DNA from: Athripsodes cinereus
Lineage: Eukaryota > Arthropoda > Insecta > Trichoptera > Leptoceridae
Direction of reading: 5' to 3'
Length of the DNA stretch: 64,000 nt
Assembly: GCA_947579605.1 (NCBI GenBank)
Contig: OX388327.1
Coordinates: forward strand, 7,055,122-7,119,121
Below are positions 42,706-53,565 of the stretch, piece after piece (the first letter of the stretch is position 1; every line of letters begins with the position of its first letter). The notes under the pieces were generated by a model. The model searched no databases, was not told where the DNA came from, and worked only from the letters and a program-made list of their open reading frames with translations. The position numbers and the translations under genes are program-made.

Positions 42706-42868
42706 TATGATGGGCGTCCCCCTTTCACAATACACCGTTCCTATGACAACGACATCAGAGCGCAGGGATTGTCATTGGGAAGAGGTGATGCGATTGGCAC
42801 AGAGACGCTCTGAATGGAGGAGGCTGGTTTCTGCCCTGTGCTCCCGAGAGCAGCGTTGAGGGCGATGA
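42706..42868 (+). mobile_element. RTE-1 LINE 3' end
   Basis: Seen: CACAATACACCGTTCCTATG, ACAACGACATCAGAGCGCAG, TCTGAATGGAGGAGGCTGGT, GCGTTGAGGGCGATGATGAT. The last 160 bp of the family, including the GAT tail. Confidence 0.75.
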
Positions 42869-43052
42869 TGATTATGATATATTTATGTATCTGTTATAAT
42901 TGTTTTATCATAATAGATCCTGTAATTTTGTTTTTCTAAAACCTTTTCTGGAATGTATCTATTCATTGCACTGTATTTTAAATCTTCTTTTTTAAGATTT
43001 TATGGGTTGACACATTGTTGCTCTACACTATAGGTCTAATACCTACAACAGG

Positions 43053-43290
43053 GTGCGTATCATGTACTCAGTTAGTTGGTGGAGTACCCGTAGTTTAGTT
43101 TCTACTAAGATGTGTGCTAGAAAGATGAGTGCGCGTGTCTATGATGTGCTGTGCTATAAATACTCTGAATTGCGTAAAGCAGTGGTGGAGAGCCTTTTGT
43201 TTAGGTTAGTTGGAAGAAATCGTAGCTTTGAGATAAACTTCCCTTTTGTACATTTATTGTATAGGTAATATAAAAAATAAATACATACAT
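43053..43290 (+). mobile_element. LINE 3' end with C-tail
   Basis: Seen: a 71-codon frame (43053-43268) with MSARVYDVLCYKYSELRKAV, running into TTAGGTTAGTTGGAAGAAAT, GAGATAAACTTCCCTTTTGT and AAAATAAATACATACAT, the C-tail. The frame upstream of the tail may be decayed ORF2; I see no diagnostic motif. Confidence 0.5.
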
Positions 43291-43291
43291 A

Positions 43292-43568
43292 CCATCACGC
43301 CGCTTCCCTCGCGGGGTAGGCAGAAAGGATCGAGAGCCACTTCCTTCTATCCTTGCATACATCTTTCGCTTCCGTCACTGTCATACAATTCCTCATGCAT
43401 GTTCAACGTGCTCAACACGTGACCGTCCTGAAGGATTTGATTTAAATGATCTTGCCATTTAATCCTCGGACGTCCACATCTCCGAGCACCATTCCTCTCA
43501 GCCAAATATATCTTCTTAGTTATTCTGTCCTCATTCATTCTTTTCACATGCCCAAACCATCTTAACTT
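43292..43568 (-). mobile_element. RTE-2 LINE 3' end
   Basis: Seen on minus: LRWFGHVKRMNEDRITKKIY, LAERNGARRCGRPRIKWQDH, LNQILQDGHVLSTLNMHEEL, then the terminal CTACCCCGCGAGGGAAGCGG, CGTGATGGTATG. This copy shows the element's 3' end most clearly. Confidence 0.78.
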
Positions 43569-43671
43569 ATTTACAAATAAAAATAAATAAAAAATACTAT
43601 TTTGTAAATTTGTTTGTAAATCAATGTATAGGTACAGTAAAAAAACAAGAAAAAAAATTTAGCATTAGGTA

Positions 43672-43750
43672 TTCTCAGAAGCAAAGGACCAAAACAGCCT
43701 CCTCCATTCAGAGAGTCTTTGGACCAATTTATTCACCTTGTCCAGTTTAT
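43672..43750 (-). mobile_element. RTE-1 LINE scrap
   Basis: Seen: AGCCTCCTCCATTCAGAGAG then TCTTTGGACCAATTTATTCA. Confidence 0.5.
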
Positions 43751-43779
43751 TTCTAACCCTCTAAATTATAAGGCCTATA

Positions 43780-43880
43780 TGGAGATCAGGTGAGGTAGGC
43801 AAAAGACTAACTGAATGTAATAAACATGCAGCCGTCCTCTCCGTTCCAATAAATTAAAACTAAAACATTCTTGACTTTTT
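43780..43880 (-). repeat. A-repeat 3' half
   Basis: Seen: AGGTGAGGTAGGCAAAAGAC, TGTAATAAACATGCAGCCGT, CCTCTCCGTTCCAATAAAT. Confidence 0.6.
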
Positions 43881-43894
43881 TTACATTCGTTCTC

Positions 43895-43928
43895 CTGACG
43901 ATGAGAACGGAAGGTCTTGAAAGCTGTC
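43895..43928 (+). ncRNA. hammerhead-like core, relic
   Basis: Seen: CTGACGA, stem TGAGAAC-GGAA-GGTCTT, GAAAGC, TGTC. It is followed by an A-rich segment with AAATAAATAAAGTC and AATAGTGGAA. Same layout as 7481-7514 (-). Confidence 0.4.
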
Positions 43929-44618
43929 TCGCAAAAATAAATAAAGTCAATAGTGGAATAACTATATATCGTAATTCATTTTAAAACTATTAAGACATTC
44001 TTAATGGACAGCACACATCATCGTTATATTGAAGATAATATAGTATGCCCTTAGTGTATGGAGGTGTGCAAGGCAAGGTTAAAAACCATATTGTTCAGAA
44101 AGTGTTCTGATTCTTGAATGGGGCTTTGCGATGGCCACAAAACGGCGGATCTTAAGAAAAGAAAAGAAGGAAAAAAAAATGGCTAGTTTATTATTACTTT
44201 TATTCATTTGATGTTTCAAGAATTTTAACAGGTCACTAGAAAGGCAACAAAAGAGCGAGAGACTTATGATTTGCCAGGACTACCCGGAGCGATGCATTTA
44301 AGTGCATTTTGATAATAAATGTTTACAATTTCCTACCCCTGACAGCATAGGAGGTAGGTTATATTTACGTAGAAGATAGGGTAGAAAATATGAAATATGT
44401 GCCAATATCTTAATGTCTTTGAAATAATATTATATATTTACCTATATATCATTATAATATAGAAAGTGAGAGAAGCGAAGAGTGCTAGAACACAAGCGGA
44501 ATACATACTACATCCCTACAGATATAATATGATCATATATTATGTATGTGCATAATGCTCATTTGTTATTTTTATTTATTTTTTCATGAAAAAATACTAA
44601 CTTTTATTAGTAGTTACT

Positions 44619-45180
44619 TAACCATCACGGCTTATCCCACAAGTAGTATTGCTTGCAGATCAGTCTCACCTTACAAACATGCAAACTGTCCTCTCCGTGT
44701 TTTCATTACAGGTATTTGAAAAATAATCCTATTATTATATTTCTACTACTACTTACCATCACAACATATCCCACAAGTGAGGTAGTTAGCAGATCAGCTG
44801 CATCTAATAAATATACAAAATACTTCTCCATGCCAAGAATAAATAAAAACATTCAGTATTGGTGGCAAATCTCATCGCTGAATTTAAGATGAAATATGTT
44901 TTTATTTATTTACAACGCCGGATTTTATTTATTTATTTATTTATTCATTCTTTACTGTACATTGATAAAAAACAATTACATAAAAGGTATACATTCAAAT
45001 TAAATACAATCAATATACAGAGGGCGAGTTTATCGCAAAGGCGCGATCTCTTCCAACTAACCCAAAAGTATTAACTTAAAAAAATAAACAAACATATGAT
45101 TTTCATGAGACACCTCAATACTAACGGAAAAGAGCGGGAGACTAATTCTTTTCCGAGTGCTCCACAGAACGAAATAAGGT
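44619..45180 (-). repeat. A-repeats: one end, then one copy split by a LINE C-tail
   Basis: Seen: first copy 44619-44708 (TAACCATCACGGCTTATCCC, GCAAACTGTCCTCTCCGTGT). Second copy begins 44755 (TACCATCACAACATATCCCA) and runs to about 44900 (GGCAAATCTCATCGCTGAAT). It resumes at 45095 (ACTAACGGAAAAGAGCGGGA, TTTTCCGAGTGCTCCACAG). The C-tail at 44920-45070 lies in between. Confidence 0.72.
44920..45070 (-). mobile_element. LINE C-tail inserted in an A-repeat
   Basis: Seen: TTTATTTATTTATTCATTCT, TTACTGTACATTGATAAAAA, ATACAGAGGGCGAGTTTATC, GCAAAGGCGCGATCTCTTCC. Close to the 14.7-kb copy, hence rather young. Confidence 0.75.
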
Positions 45181-45245
45181 AAATTGAAACAAGTTTATAT
45201 TTCTACCAAAATTTTTTAATCACAAAAGAGACATCTTTTTATTTA

Positions 45246-45281
45246 TCGGGTCATTATCAAAGAAGATTGATAATGACCCGA
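45246..45281. repeat. 36-bp perfect hairpin
   Basis: Seen: TCGGGTCATTATCAA, loop AGAAGA, TTGATAATGACCCGA. The 15-bp arms have no mismatch. Confidence 0.85.
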
Positions 45282-45344
45282 GAAGAATATTGCTATTAAG
45301 CAGTTTTTGGTAAATCCACCGTTTATAGTATAAATTTATACATT

Positions 45345-45470
45345 CAATCCTTTATTAATTATAGCATACAGCGTGAGCCTTATACATGTAGATAATATAT
45401 AGTTAATACATGTAAAAGTACATTAAAACAAGAAAAAAGAACCATACATAATTAAAAAACAATATGATAC
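45345..45470 (-). mobile_element. LINE E-tail
   Basis: Seen: TTATAGCATACAGCGTGAGC then CTTATACATGTAG. Confidence 0.45.
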
Positions 45471-45475
45471 ATAAT

Positions 45476-45882
45476 GGGGAACTTTCACAAAAAAAAATTT
45501 TCAACCCAAAAAATAGTACAGAAAATAAAAAAAATTATGGAGCTTTTTATATTTTTAAATGTGCATTTTTAAGGTTTTTATCACCATTTAAAAAAGCAAT
45601 TTTCGCACTTCGCCGCAAATAGGTTCACTCGTGGCGGAGCAGTATTTGACAATATCAGGCGCTACAAACAGTACTAAGAGTGAAATGTGTGGCAATACAA
45701 AATAGCGCCTAGCGACGTCACACCGGACTAATTCAATAACAGAAAATATGGATTTTTAAAATGAAAATAATGAATGAAATTTTTTATTTTATCGTTTCTT
45801 ATTAGGATATTCGTGATCAGCGCATATTTATTAATATGAATTGATAACAATTTTTCATATTCCTCACACATGCATGTTCCCT
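45476..45882. repeat. 407-bp repeat, copy 2
   Basis: Seen: GGGGAACTTTCACAAAAAAA to CACATGCATGTTCCCT, same orientation and same length as 21157-21563. Flanking sequences differ completely, so the unit itself moved or was duplicated precisely. Confidence 0.9.
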
Positions 45883-46439
45883 ATTATAATACAAATAAAC
45901 CAATCAATAAAACTTGTTAAAGTTTAATTGATATAAGACAGTTAGGCAATACATGTGGTGTATGCGTCGTTTACGAGATACATATTTCCAGGTATGTCAT
46001 AAAGTATATGGTAGGCTCTTCCTCTTCAAAAAATATATCTCGAATATGTTTATAGCTGGTGATTTTATGCTTCATCAAATAACTCCTGAGAGGTAAGAAT
46101 ATTAATGCAATGCTCTAAGAAGTCTAAGACACTACTTGGTGAGTGAATCACGTAACCAGAAGCTAATAAAAATACGTATATTATTATTGGTGATGTCGCC
46201 AGATGAATGAAGACAGGCTGTAAAACCATGTCGTAAAGATATTGTGACAGAGGGAGTAGAACAGGGCGGTGTAATGGACGTTTTTCTTTTTAGATGATGA
46301 TTTGATGATCTCTTTTCGTGTTGTTTTTTTTATGATAAATTTGCAAATACACTGATTATTTTGTAATATCCGCAAACTTTATTGGTTGAGTATTGATGTT
46401 ATGTTTTATTTTGTAAAATGTGCTTTATAACTTTATCTT

Positions 46440-46725
46440 ATGGGATGGAAAGGACAGTTTGCATGTTTCTTTCATGCAGCTGGTCTGCTGGCTACCTCAC
46501 TTGTGGGATATGCCGTGATGGTATAGTATTAGACTTTACGTTTACTTGGTAAATAAAAGAAGAGATAAAATAAAAATAATATATATAAATCATGAAAGGA
46601 CAGTTAGGCTTCCACCTCAAGACCTTCGTGCGAAGAGAACAGCTTGCATATTTATTATATTGAGCTGTTCTGCTGGCTACCCCACTTTTGACAAATGCTG
46701 TGATAGTATGATAGTAGTAGTAATA
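46440..46725 (+). repeat. A-repeat 3' ends, two 5'-truncated copies
   Basis: Seen: 46440-46530 (GGAAAGGACAGTTTGCATGT, GGTCTGCTGGCTACCTCACT, TGTGGGATATGCCGTGATGG, TATAGTATTAG) and 46636-46722 (AACAGCTTGCATATTTATTA, TCTGCTGGCTACCCCACTTT, TGCTGTGATAGTATGATAGT). Both keep the 3' end and are cut at different 5' positions. Confidence 0.75.
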
Positions 46726-46814
46726 GTACAAATATTTCATATCTTTGAGATTATAAACTGTGTAGAATTTTCTTGTATTTAAAAAATACTTCGTTCACAA
46801 AATATCCAATAGAC

Positions 46815-46880
46815 CAGTGTTGGAATTTTTTTGACATTTTGTTAGATGGGTCGGAGCCCAGTCAACTTTGGGAACCACTG
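46815..46880. mobile_element. 66-bp micro-hAT with near-perfect TSD
   Basis: Seen: starts CAGTGTTGGAATTTTTTTGA, ends TCAACTTTGGGAACCACTG, the latter a typical hAT right terminus. Flanks CAATAGAC (46807-46814) and CACTAGAC (46881-46888) agree in 7 of 8 bases. Confidence 0.65.
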
Positions 46881-47162
46881 CACTAGACTAATATTATAAT
46901 AATGTGCTTGTCTATGGTACTTTCCTTTTTTCAAAAATAGTAAGATTATTTGTTTTGATTTCCATCCCTTTGATTTCATACTTTATATATTTAGGAAAAG
47001 GGGTAAATTTTCACCTATACGATTATAAGCGATCAAATACCTTATAACCTCGAAATATTTTCACCACATGGTATACAACTTAGAAGAGGGATGCAAATAC
47101 AATGGTTTGTCATATTACTAGACTTAAAAAAAGAACCTGCATTATTTTTTTTTCTCTTCCAT

Positions 47163-47455
47163 GCCATTACAGCATTTCCCATAAGTAGAGAAGCAAATGG
47201 AAAAACTGCATATAAAAAATAAGCAAGCTGTTTTCTCCGTGTTAGTTTCTACTATCAAGTAATTCAGAAACGATGGTATGCTCATCGCTGAATTATTGTC
47301 AAATAATGGCTCCGTGTGTTAGGATTTTACGAATTAGGTACTGCCTTTAATAGGACATTAGAAAGCTTACAGAGAATAGTGTAATAAACATACAATATGT
47401 CCTCCCTGTGCCCACGAAAAATTAAGACATTCAGAATGGGTGGCAAACACATACA
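47163..47455 (-). repeat. A-repeat plus a second partial copy
   Basis: Seen: CATTACAGCATTTCCCATAA, AAGCAAGCTGTTTTCTCCGT, GGTATGCTCATCGCTGAATT, GGACATTAGAAAGCTTACAG. A second start follows: AATAAACATACAATATGTCC, AGACATTCAGAATGGGTGGC. Confidence 0.65.
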
Positions 47456-47523
47456 TTAGGTATGATAAAAACTTAATCATAGAAATTACGAAATACATAC
47501 ATATCTACATAATATCTAATTAC

Positions 47524-48126
47524 GTAGGGGAGTGTGGGGCAAGACGGGGTAGTGAGGTGAAATGGGGTACTGCGATAAAAGTAGAACAGTGCCGAGTAGC
47601 CCTGAACGCTGGATGACATTAGATGCTCTCTTCGAACCCCCCACTAGTAACAAAGTTACATCAGCAGTGGCTGCTTGCTCCATGATGCTGTGGTACTTAA
47701 CGTGTTTTTCGCATATTTCAGTTATTTTACTTAATTTTGTTGATAGTGTCATTTAAGGAAGAATATCGTGATTGAGATTGTATGACATTCGATAAACAAG
47801 ATTCAAATATTGAATTTTAAGGGAAGATACTCGATTATTAACTGGATAAAAATATGGTTGATTACTTAATTAATTAATTAATTGATTAATGTTCTTAACT
47901 ACCCCGTCTTGCCCCAACCCGTGGGGCAAGACGGGATAATAAAGCTTTTTTTAAATTGAACATATTTATTATTTTTTAAATGTTCATTTTTACATTTATG
48001 TGATTCATTTGCTAGATTAAAGATCAAAGTTTGTCTCAATACACTTTTTTTTAAGAATTTATGGAAAGTAATGTGTTTTTTTGACATTTTAGCTTAAAGG
48101 CCCCGTCTTGCCACACCTTCCCCTAC
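47524..48126. mobile_element. 603-bp TIR element, dimer-like, GGGGCAAGACGGGG ends
   Basis: Seen: left end GTAGGGGAGTGTGGGGCAAG, ACGGGG; right end the complement of GTAGGGGAAGGTGTGGCAAG, ACGGGG. In the middle (47899-47935) the same terminal word occurs as a palindrome CCCCGTCTTGCCCC, AACCC, GGGGCAAGACGGG. The layout suggests two short elements back to back, or one element inserted at another's end. No transposase. Confidence 0.75.
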
Positions 48127-48355
48127 CTAGATGAATGTCGCGAAATATTAAGTACCTTTTACGTCAATGCAACAAAACTTAAATTGCGCTACATTGTTGC
48201 GAATCTGTGGAAAAACCAGCGAACGAATGTTTTGAAAAAAAATATACCTACCTTCAAGATAGATTTAGCAAGGACAATTTATTAAAATATTCTCCAATAA
48301 ATCTGGATACATTGTATACCTACTATTGTCTACTTGTGGAACTATAATAATAATG

Positions 48356-48565
48356 TTAAAGAGGTAGACCGACGTGGACGTCCGAGGATCAATAGACAAA
48401 ATCATATAAACCAGATCCTACAGAACGGACACGTGTTGAGCACAGTTGAATAGGAGAGCATACATGAAGAATTGTATGACAGTGACGGAAGTGAAGATGT
48501 AAGCAAGGATAGAAATAAGTGGCGCGCGATCCTTTCTGCCTACCCGCGAGGGGCGGCGTAATGGT
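48356..48565 (+). mobile_element. RTE-2 LINE 3' end
   Basis: Seen: GACCGACGTGGACGTCCGAG, GAACGGACACGTGTTGAGCA, TGACAGTGACGGAAGTGAAG, GCGATCCTTTCTGCCTACCC, then GGCGGCGTAATGGTATGTAT. Stops break the frame. Confidence 0.75.
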
Positions 48566-48586
48566 ATGTATATATGTATCAACCTC

Positions 48587-49110
48587 CTAATATCTCACTC
48601 TTTTTACTATCTGATTGAGTCTTAAAATATGCCCAGTCACTGTATCTATGTAGATACTGCATGTTCCTATGTAGATAATAATGAGAATATTTGGTGGTCG
48701 GCAGCGATGACAATATAATATTATATTATACATACTTTGGTTCAAAGACACGACTAGGAGGAGCAACCAGCCAGAGGTTACAAAGTTGTGGTCTTTGTAG
48801 GAATTTGTGGTTACTTTGAAAATTGCTGCTACTCGTGTACTACCGATGGACATCCTTTGATGATGGACATAACAAGTTTGTTTTGTTCAAAATACATTAT
48901 GGAATTACTGGTATGTATTGAAATAGAAATAATATGTTGTTTTATCAGAGTCATGCAGTTTTTCTTACAATAAACAATAAAAATATGATATGTTACAACA
49001 CATGAACCAATCAATACTCTATACATTATCAATAGGAATAGGTATATATAATACAAATACATCAAATTCAAAAAAGCTATGAAACATACAGCTATGTAAG
49101 CGGAATAAAA
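48587..49110. other. AT-rich stretch, no gene recognised
   Basis: Several short frames overlap on both strands without motif. Confidence 0.4.
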
Positions 49111-49137
49111 ACATGGTTGTTATTAATCTCTCTAATG

Positions 49138-49485
49138 ACATTCTTCTTCTTCTTCTTAGTCAGCCATCTCTCCACTGCTGGATAAAGGCCTCTTCCAAAC
49201 TCTTCCAATCGTTGCGGTCCTGTGCCCTCTGTATCCATTTCCTTCCCGCGATTGGAGTAATGTCGTCAGTCCATCTCTTTTGTGGTCTGCCGATGCTTCT
49301 TTTGCTACTCCATGGTCGCCATTTGAGGATTCTAGGAGTCCATCTACCGTCGTTTCGTCTCACAACATGACCCGCCCATTGCCACTTAAGCTTTGCAACA
49401 CGATCCATAATATCTGTGACTTTTGTTAGGTGTCTGATGTCTTCGTTTCTAATTTTATCTCTCAGACTCACCCCTAACATGTTTG
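49138..49485 (-). mobile_element. RTE-3 LINE 3' end, intact frame
   Basis: Seen on minus: a 106-codon frame (49480-49160), MLGVSLRDKIRNEDIRHLTK, VAKLKWQWAGHVVRRNDGRW, RSIGRPQKRWTDDITPIAGR, QDRNDWKSLEEAFIQQW. After the stop comes a GAAGAAGAAGAAG tail (49142-49156). 'KLKWQWAGHVxR..RRxGRPxxRWxDDI' is a typical RTE-like ORF2 end. The frame is uninterrupted, so the copy is younger than 41395-41760. Confidence 0.82.
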
Positions 49486-49904
49486 TTATAAGTTATTTTT
49501 AAGGTATAATTATAACTTTATAAAATTAAATAAATAAAATAAATAAATAACATTCGTCTTTCCATAGATCTTTGTGAGATGATTCATCAAAAAACAATAA
49601 AATTGGAGAAATCAAATAAGTAGGTATATACTTAAATGGTAAATTGACTTGTGAAAATAATACTTCCATCAAATCATTCAGCAATAATTTTTAAAAACAG
49701 AAGGAGAATAAAAAAAAAGTTGAAATTGGATAAATACTTGTGTGAAATTAATTGCGCAAGTAAAACCATCAGCAACAATAAAAACATAACAAGAATACCA
49801 TAATTATTAACAGTGAGTAATTATTATGATTTATAATAAATTTACTGGCAGATGTTTTTCGTGTATTGTGTATGTTACTATACATGAATGGCTTGATTTT
49901 AGGC

Positions 49905-49990
49905 GCCGTTTCACACTACTTAGATCGTTTCAAGGGCGCCAGTAAACAGCGTAGTCTTCAATTTGTTAATTCTAAAATCATCCTGTGTAA
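49905..49990 (-). mobile_element. L2/CR1-group LINE scrap
   Basis: Seen on minus: FRINKLKTTLFTGALET. It matches the 'FRSKLKTALF' segment of the 11- and 24.9-kb copies. Confidence 0.5.
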
Positions 49991-50074
49991 TAGGTACATT
50001 TATACATCATCGATTCAGCAGCGAAGGGATTAGAAATTATATGACCTATATTTTTTATAATAATCTTTAATAAT

Positions 50075-50165
50075 AATAATAACACTTTATTGATCTCATA
50101 AAAATAATGAGCAATTGGCGAGTTTATTGCCTGAAGGCCATATTTTCTTATTACATTCTTAGCCC
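50075..50165 (-). mobile_element. LINE D-tail
   Basis: Seen: TAATAATAATAACACTTTAT, TGAGCAATTGGCGAGTTTAT, TGCCTGAAGGCC. Confidence 0.55.
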
Positions 50166-50169
50166 TAAG

Positions 50170-50690
50170 TAGAACACTTTACCTATATGTCATGTTTCCT
50201 GTAATGAATAGGTATATATATTGCACCGTATTTGATGAAGCAAAGTTTATTATTTTTACTTGCGTTATAATTTTTAAACCAATATACATATCAACTTGTA
50301 ATGCATTACCCTTTGTCGCATATAGGGGGGATTTTTAAAGCATTATTTTTTCAATTTGTAGACATATTAAACTAGTATATTAGAGGGCTTAGATATACAT
50401 AAAAATCCTCTCAAGTGCATTCCTATTTTAACCAAAGGGTTATCTATTTCGTTTTCTATCTAGTTTAGATACCCGGCGATGTTGGGGAAACTAGACAAGA
50501 TTGAATCAAATTTAATTTAACTGGTAAAATATTGTCTCATTTAAGTATTAAATATATATTTATTCGTCACTGGTGATTTGAACTAGATAATGTTTTATTT
50601 AACTTATTTTAGAAGAATTTACTACATAAAAGTTAAGCGACATTTTCTATAATTACAAAGTACTAAGATAATGTATTTTAAAACTTTTCT
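50170..50690. other. AT-rich stretch, no gene recognised
   Basis: No conserved motif seen. Confidence 0.4.
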
Positions 50691-50699
50691 TTTTGTTCC

Positions 50700-50945
50700 G
50701 TTGTGTCCTAAGTTAAAAATAGAATTTCCATTCTTTTCTACAAATTTTCGAATGTCTTGTAAAAGACACGTTTTTTTTAACAACGTCACGAATAAAATGT
50801 TAAATATCTTCAATTCATAAAGTATGTTACCCATCCTGAATGCCTTAATTTTCATTGACACAGAGTGGACAACCTGCATCTTAAGAACGTGTAGTTGTCT
50901 ACTGACTTTCTCATTTGTGGGAGATGTCGTTATAGTGCAAAATTA
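50700..50945 (+). repeat. A-repeat, full length, diverged
   Basis: Seen: CCATTCTTTTCTACAAATTT, TCGAATGTCTTGTAAAAGAC, TTCAATTCATAAAGTATGTT, ACCCATCCTGAATGCCTTAA, CATTTGTGGGAGATGTCGTT. Confidence 0.68.
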
Positions 50946-50949
50946 TGAA

Positions 50950-51590
50950 ACGAACCTCTTCGATCTAGGTACTTATTTTTGAAATGAAAAAAATAAAAAA
51001 AGCACCTCTTTATTAGTGTTTTAAACAACTCTATAAATTAAATTTACAAATCAATTACTTATGAAAATATTCATCTAATTAATTGTATAACCGCAATTGC
51101 TGGCACATGTAAATTTCTGGTAGTATCTGCCTATAATTCTGCAAAATATTTATTGAAAAAATTGCAGGAACTCCTGTAGATAACATGGTATAAACAGACA
51201 TATAGACAAACTGAAGATTAATTTTAATTGTTTTAGAAAAAGTAAGACATGTTTTTCTAGGATTAATATTAATATCTAATAAATTCAAATTTTCTAAATC
51301 AAAGCACGACAAATCATTATAAAATCAAGTACCAAAGCACTGCAAAGCTTTTGTATTATAATTATTAATGATCTAGGATCAAAAGCTCTCGCGTCACATA
51401 TTTCTAAGCATTCTTCAAATAGACAAGTAAGTATATGCATTTAAGCCTTTATTGGCATGCTTTTGATAATAATAATATCATATGGTGAAAGCTCTCGTCA
51501 TAAATTTAATATAATATGTTGATAAATCATAATAGGGTGCATCTTTAGTTTCTGGAAGAGGTTTCATTTTAATTTTATAGTATAAGGTTG
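50950..51590. other. AT-rich stretch, no gene recognised
   Basis: A 77-residue frame on minus (51312-51079) is without recognisable motif. Confidence 0.4.
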
Positions 51591-51594
51591 ATAT

Positions 51595-51720
51595 TCATTG
51601 TGTCGGTGTTTAACTAGTAGAATTCCATAACGAAATTAAAAACCAATGTTTTTTTCCACTATGTGATTTACTCTCTCGAGAGACGTCTTTCGTCTTGTTA
51701 GAACATTGTCAATCTGATTT
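51595..51720 (-). repeat. G-repeat
   Basis: Seen: TTCATTGTGTCGGTGTTTAA, AGAATTCCATAACGAAATTA, ACTCTCTCGAGAGACGTCTT, TCGTCTTGTTAGAACATTGT. Confidence 0.7.
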
Positions 51721-51734
51721 AAAAATTATTACTA

Positions 51735-52115
51735 TATTCATCTCTTCTTCTTCGCCCTTACCTTTATCCCATTTACTTGGGGTCGGCTCTCCAAGTCCTC
51801 ATCTTACAAGTTTTAGGATCTCCTGCATCCTCCAAGCGCAACTCTGCCTTCGTCAGATTCCTGGCAATTGTGGATATCCAGGTGGTCACTGATCTGCCTG
51901 GTCTTCTGGGTCCTACTTCTACGTCGATTGTATTTTTGATCATATTATCCTGTGGTAGTCTCAAAATGTGTCCGTACCATCTTAATCTGTTTCCGGTTAT
52001 TTTTCGCCTACGGGAGCGACTTTGAAACTACCACGGATATGAACATTTCTCACCTTATACAACCTTGTTACAGCACCAGCCAATCTGAGCATTTTCATCT
52101 CGTTGGTATATAGAG
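51735..52115 (-). mobile_element. RTE-5 LINE 3' end
   Basis: Seen on minus: EMKMLRLAGAVTRLYKVRNV, HIRGSFKVAPVGEKITGNRL, RWYGHILRLPQDNMIKN, GPRRPGRSVTTWISTI, RMTWRADPK-like ending (RTWRADPK), stop, then a GAAGAAGAAGAG tail. 'EMKMLRWxxGVTRxDxxRNexIRGS' and 'LRWYGHVxRRxE' define a very common insect RTE-like ORF2 C-terminus. One frameshift lies near 52000. Confidence 0.82.
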
Positions 52116-52354
52116 TCTAGGCGTAAAAACAATCGCATACAATTACAATGAAAAGGAAAAAAATATAATTTAATATATAATGTATGCAACAGAAACTAAT
52201 TTCAAAGAATTCACTATTTACTATGAGAAGAACAGAACGAGATATAAATGAATTTGTGGAAACTTGTAACACACCTTTATTTCTTTTCATTGTAATTGTA
52301 TACTATTGTTTTTATGTATATAGTTATGATTATAATAATAGTTGTAGTTTTTAA

Positions 52355-52440
52355 TCAGATTGACAATGTCCTAACGAGACGAAAGACGTAATAAAAGACG
52401 AGAATAAACCACATAGTTCTAGAAAAAAAACATTTGATTT
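52355..52440 (+). repeat. G-repeat, short
   Basis: Seen: CAGATTGACAATGTCCTAAC, GAGACGAAAGACG, AATAAACCACATAGTTCT. It joins a D-tail on its right. Confidence 0.6.
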
Positions 52441-52585
52441 TTATGGGTTAGTTGGAAGATATTGCGCTTCAGCAATAAACTCGCCCATTGCACAAAATTA
52501 TGTATTCTATTGTTATGATACCATGTTTTTTTTCTTCTTCTTTGTATACGAATTTTGTGCAATAAAGATTATTATTATTATTTTT
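52440..52585 (+). mobile_element. LINE D-tail, reference copy
   Basis: Seen: GGGTTAGTTGGAAGATATTG, CAGCAATAAACTCGCCCATT, GCACAAAATTATG, TGTGCAATAAAGATTATTAT. The start resembles the C-tail and the end is an (ATT)n tail, so C and D appear to be tails of related LINE families. Confidence 0.65.
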
Positions 52586-52589
52586 TAAA

Positions 52590-53395
52590 TTAGGATGGTG
52601 TTGTGTCACAATATGTCAAGCCACAATATTGAAAAAATAATTACAGATATTTAATATTATAACTAAGTATTAAGGTACCTAATAATTATTTATTATCAGT
52701 TAATTTCTTCAAAAAGTACTTAATTAACAATATTGAGTACTTTAGAGAGAAAAAAGGTTTAAATCATTTCATAAATAATATTCAGTTAATTATTCTTAAA
52801 TCATAACGGATAACTTTTCAATTAAAAAGTATTAATAGGCATAAGGTAATATTTCTTTGATTTTAACATTTGAGAACAAAGAAAGAAAGTCTTTAATTAA
52901 AGAAAGATGGGGCCTACTCTTTCATTTAGAGAAAGTTTTTTATGTCAGAATTTTATAAAATAATTTGTTACATTCTGAAAAAAGGAAAACTGAAAGATAT
53001 ATTGATGTTTTTTTTATTCATCCACTAATAAACATCGTTAAACATACTTTTTCAACAAAAATTGCATATACCTACATATTATACAAATAATACAATGAAA
53101 AAAAATAGGTTCGGAAACTTACAATTTTTTTATCGCGCATATGACAAAACTTATCAGACATTTCGATTGAACAACAAAGTCTATGTATATGCAAAATTGT
53201 GCAAATTCTTATCTGACAAAGTGACAAAGGCGTCCCAACGCTAACGAAATGGCTCTAGGCTGGTTTATGTGAAAGTTTTGAACCTAATTGTTCTAGTGCT
53301 ATTTAGACGGGAGATCTTGATCCATTTTGTTTGACTAGTTGTTTTTATTAATTTATTATAAGGTTTAAGCTTCCTTTTTTTTATTTTTGTTAACT
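52590..53395. other. AT-rich stretch, one orphan frame
   Basis: A 60-codon frame (53062-53244, +) with FRLNNKVYVYAKLCKFLSDK looks more protein-like than its surroundings, but carries no motif I know. Confidence 0.3.
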
Positions 53396-53399
53396 TGAA

Positions 53400-53565
53400 T
53401 AATTCTATTGTTTTATATCTCATTGGTATTTCTGCCACAACACAGCCCTATGGCTAGTGTGGAAGACATTTTTTATGATTGTGTTAAGTATGTTCAACTG
53501 TGTTATTATGAAAATGTAAAGACGATATTATTTGAATAAAAATTATTATTATTCTAGGTCTGAAT
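53400..53565 (+). mobile_element. retroelement 3' end with (ATT)n tail
   Basis: Seen: CACAACACAGCCCTATGGCT, AGTGTGGAAGACATTTTTTA, then GAATAAAAATTATTATTATT. The form is that of a LINE 3' UTR; family not identified. Confidence 0.45.
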
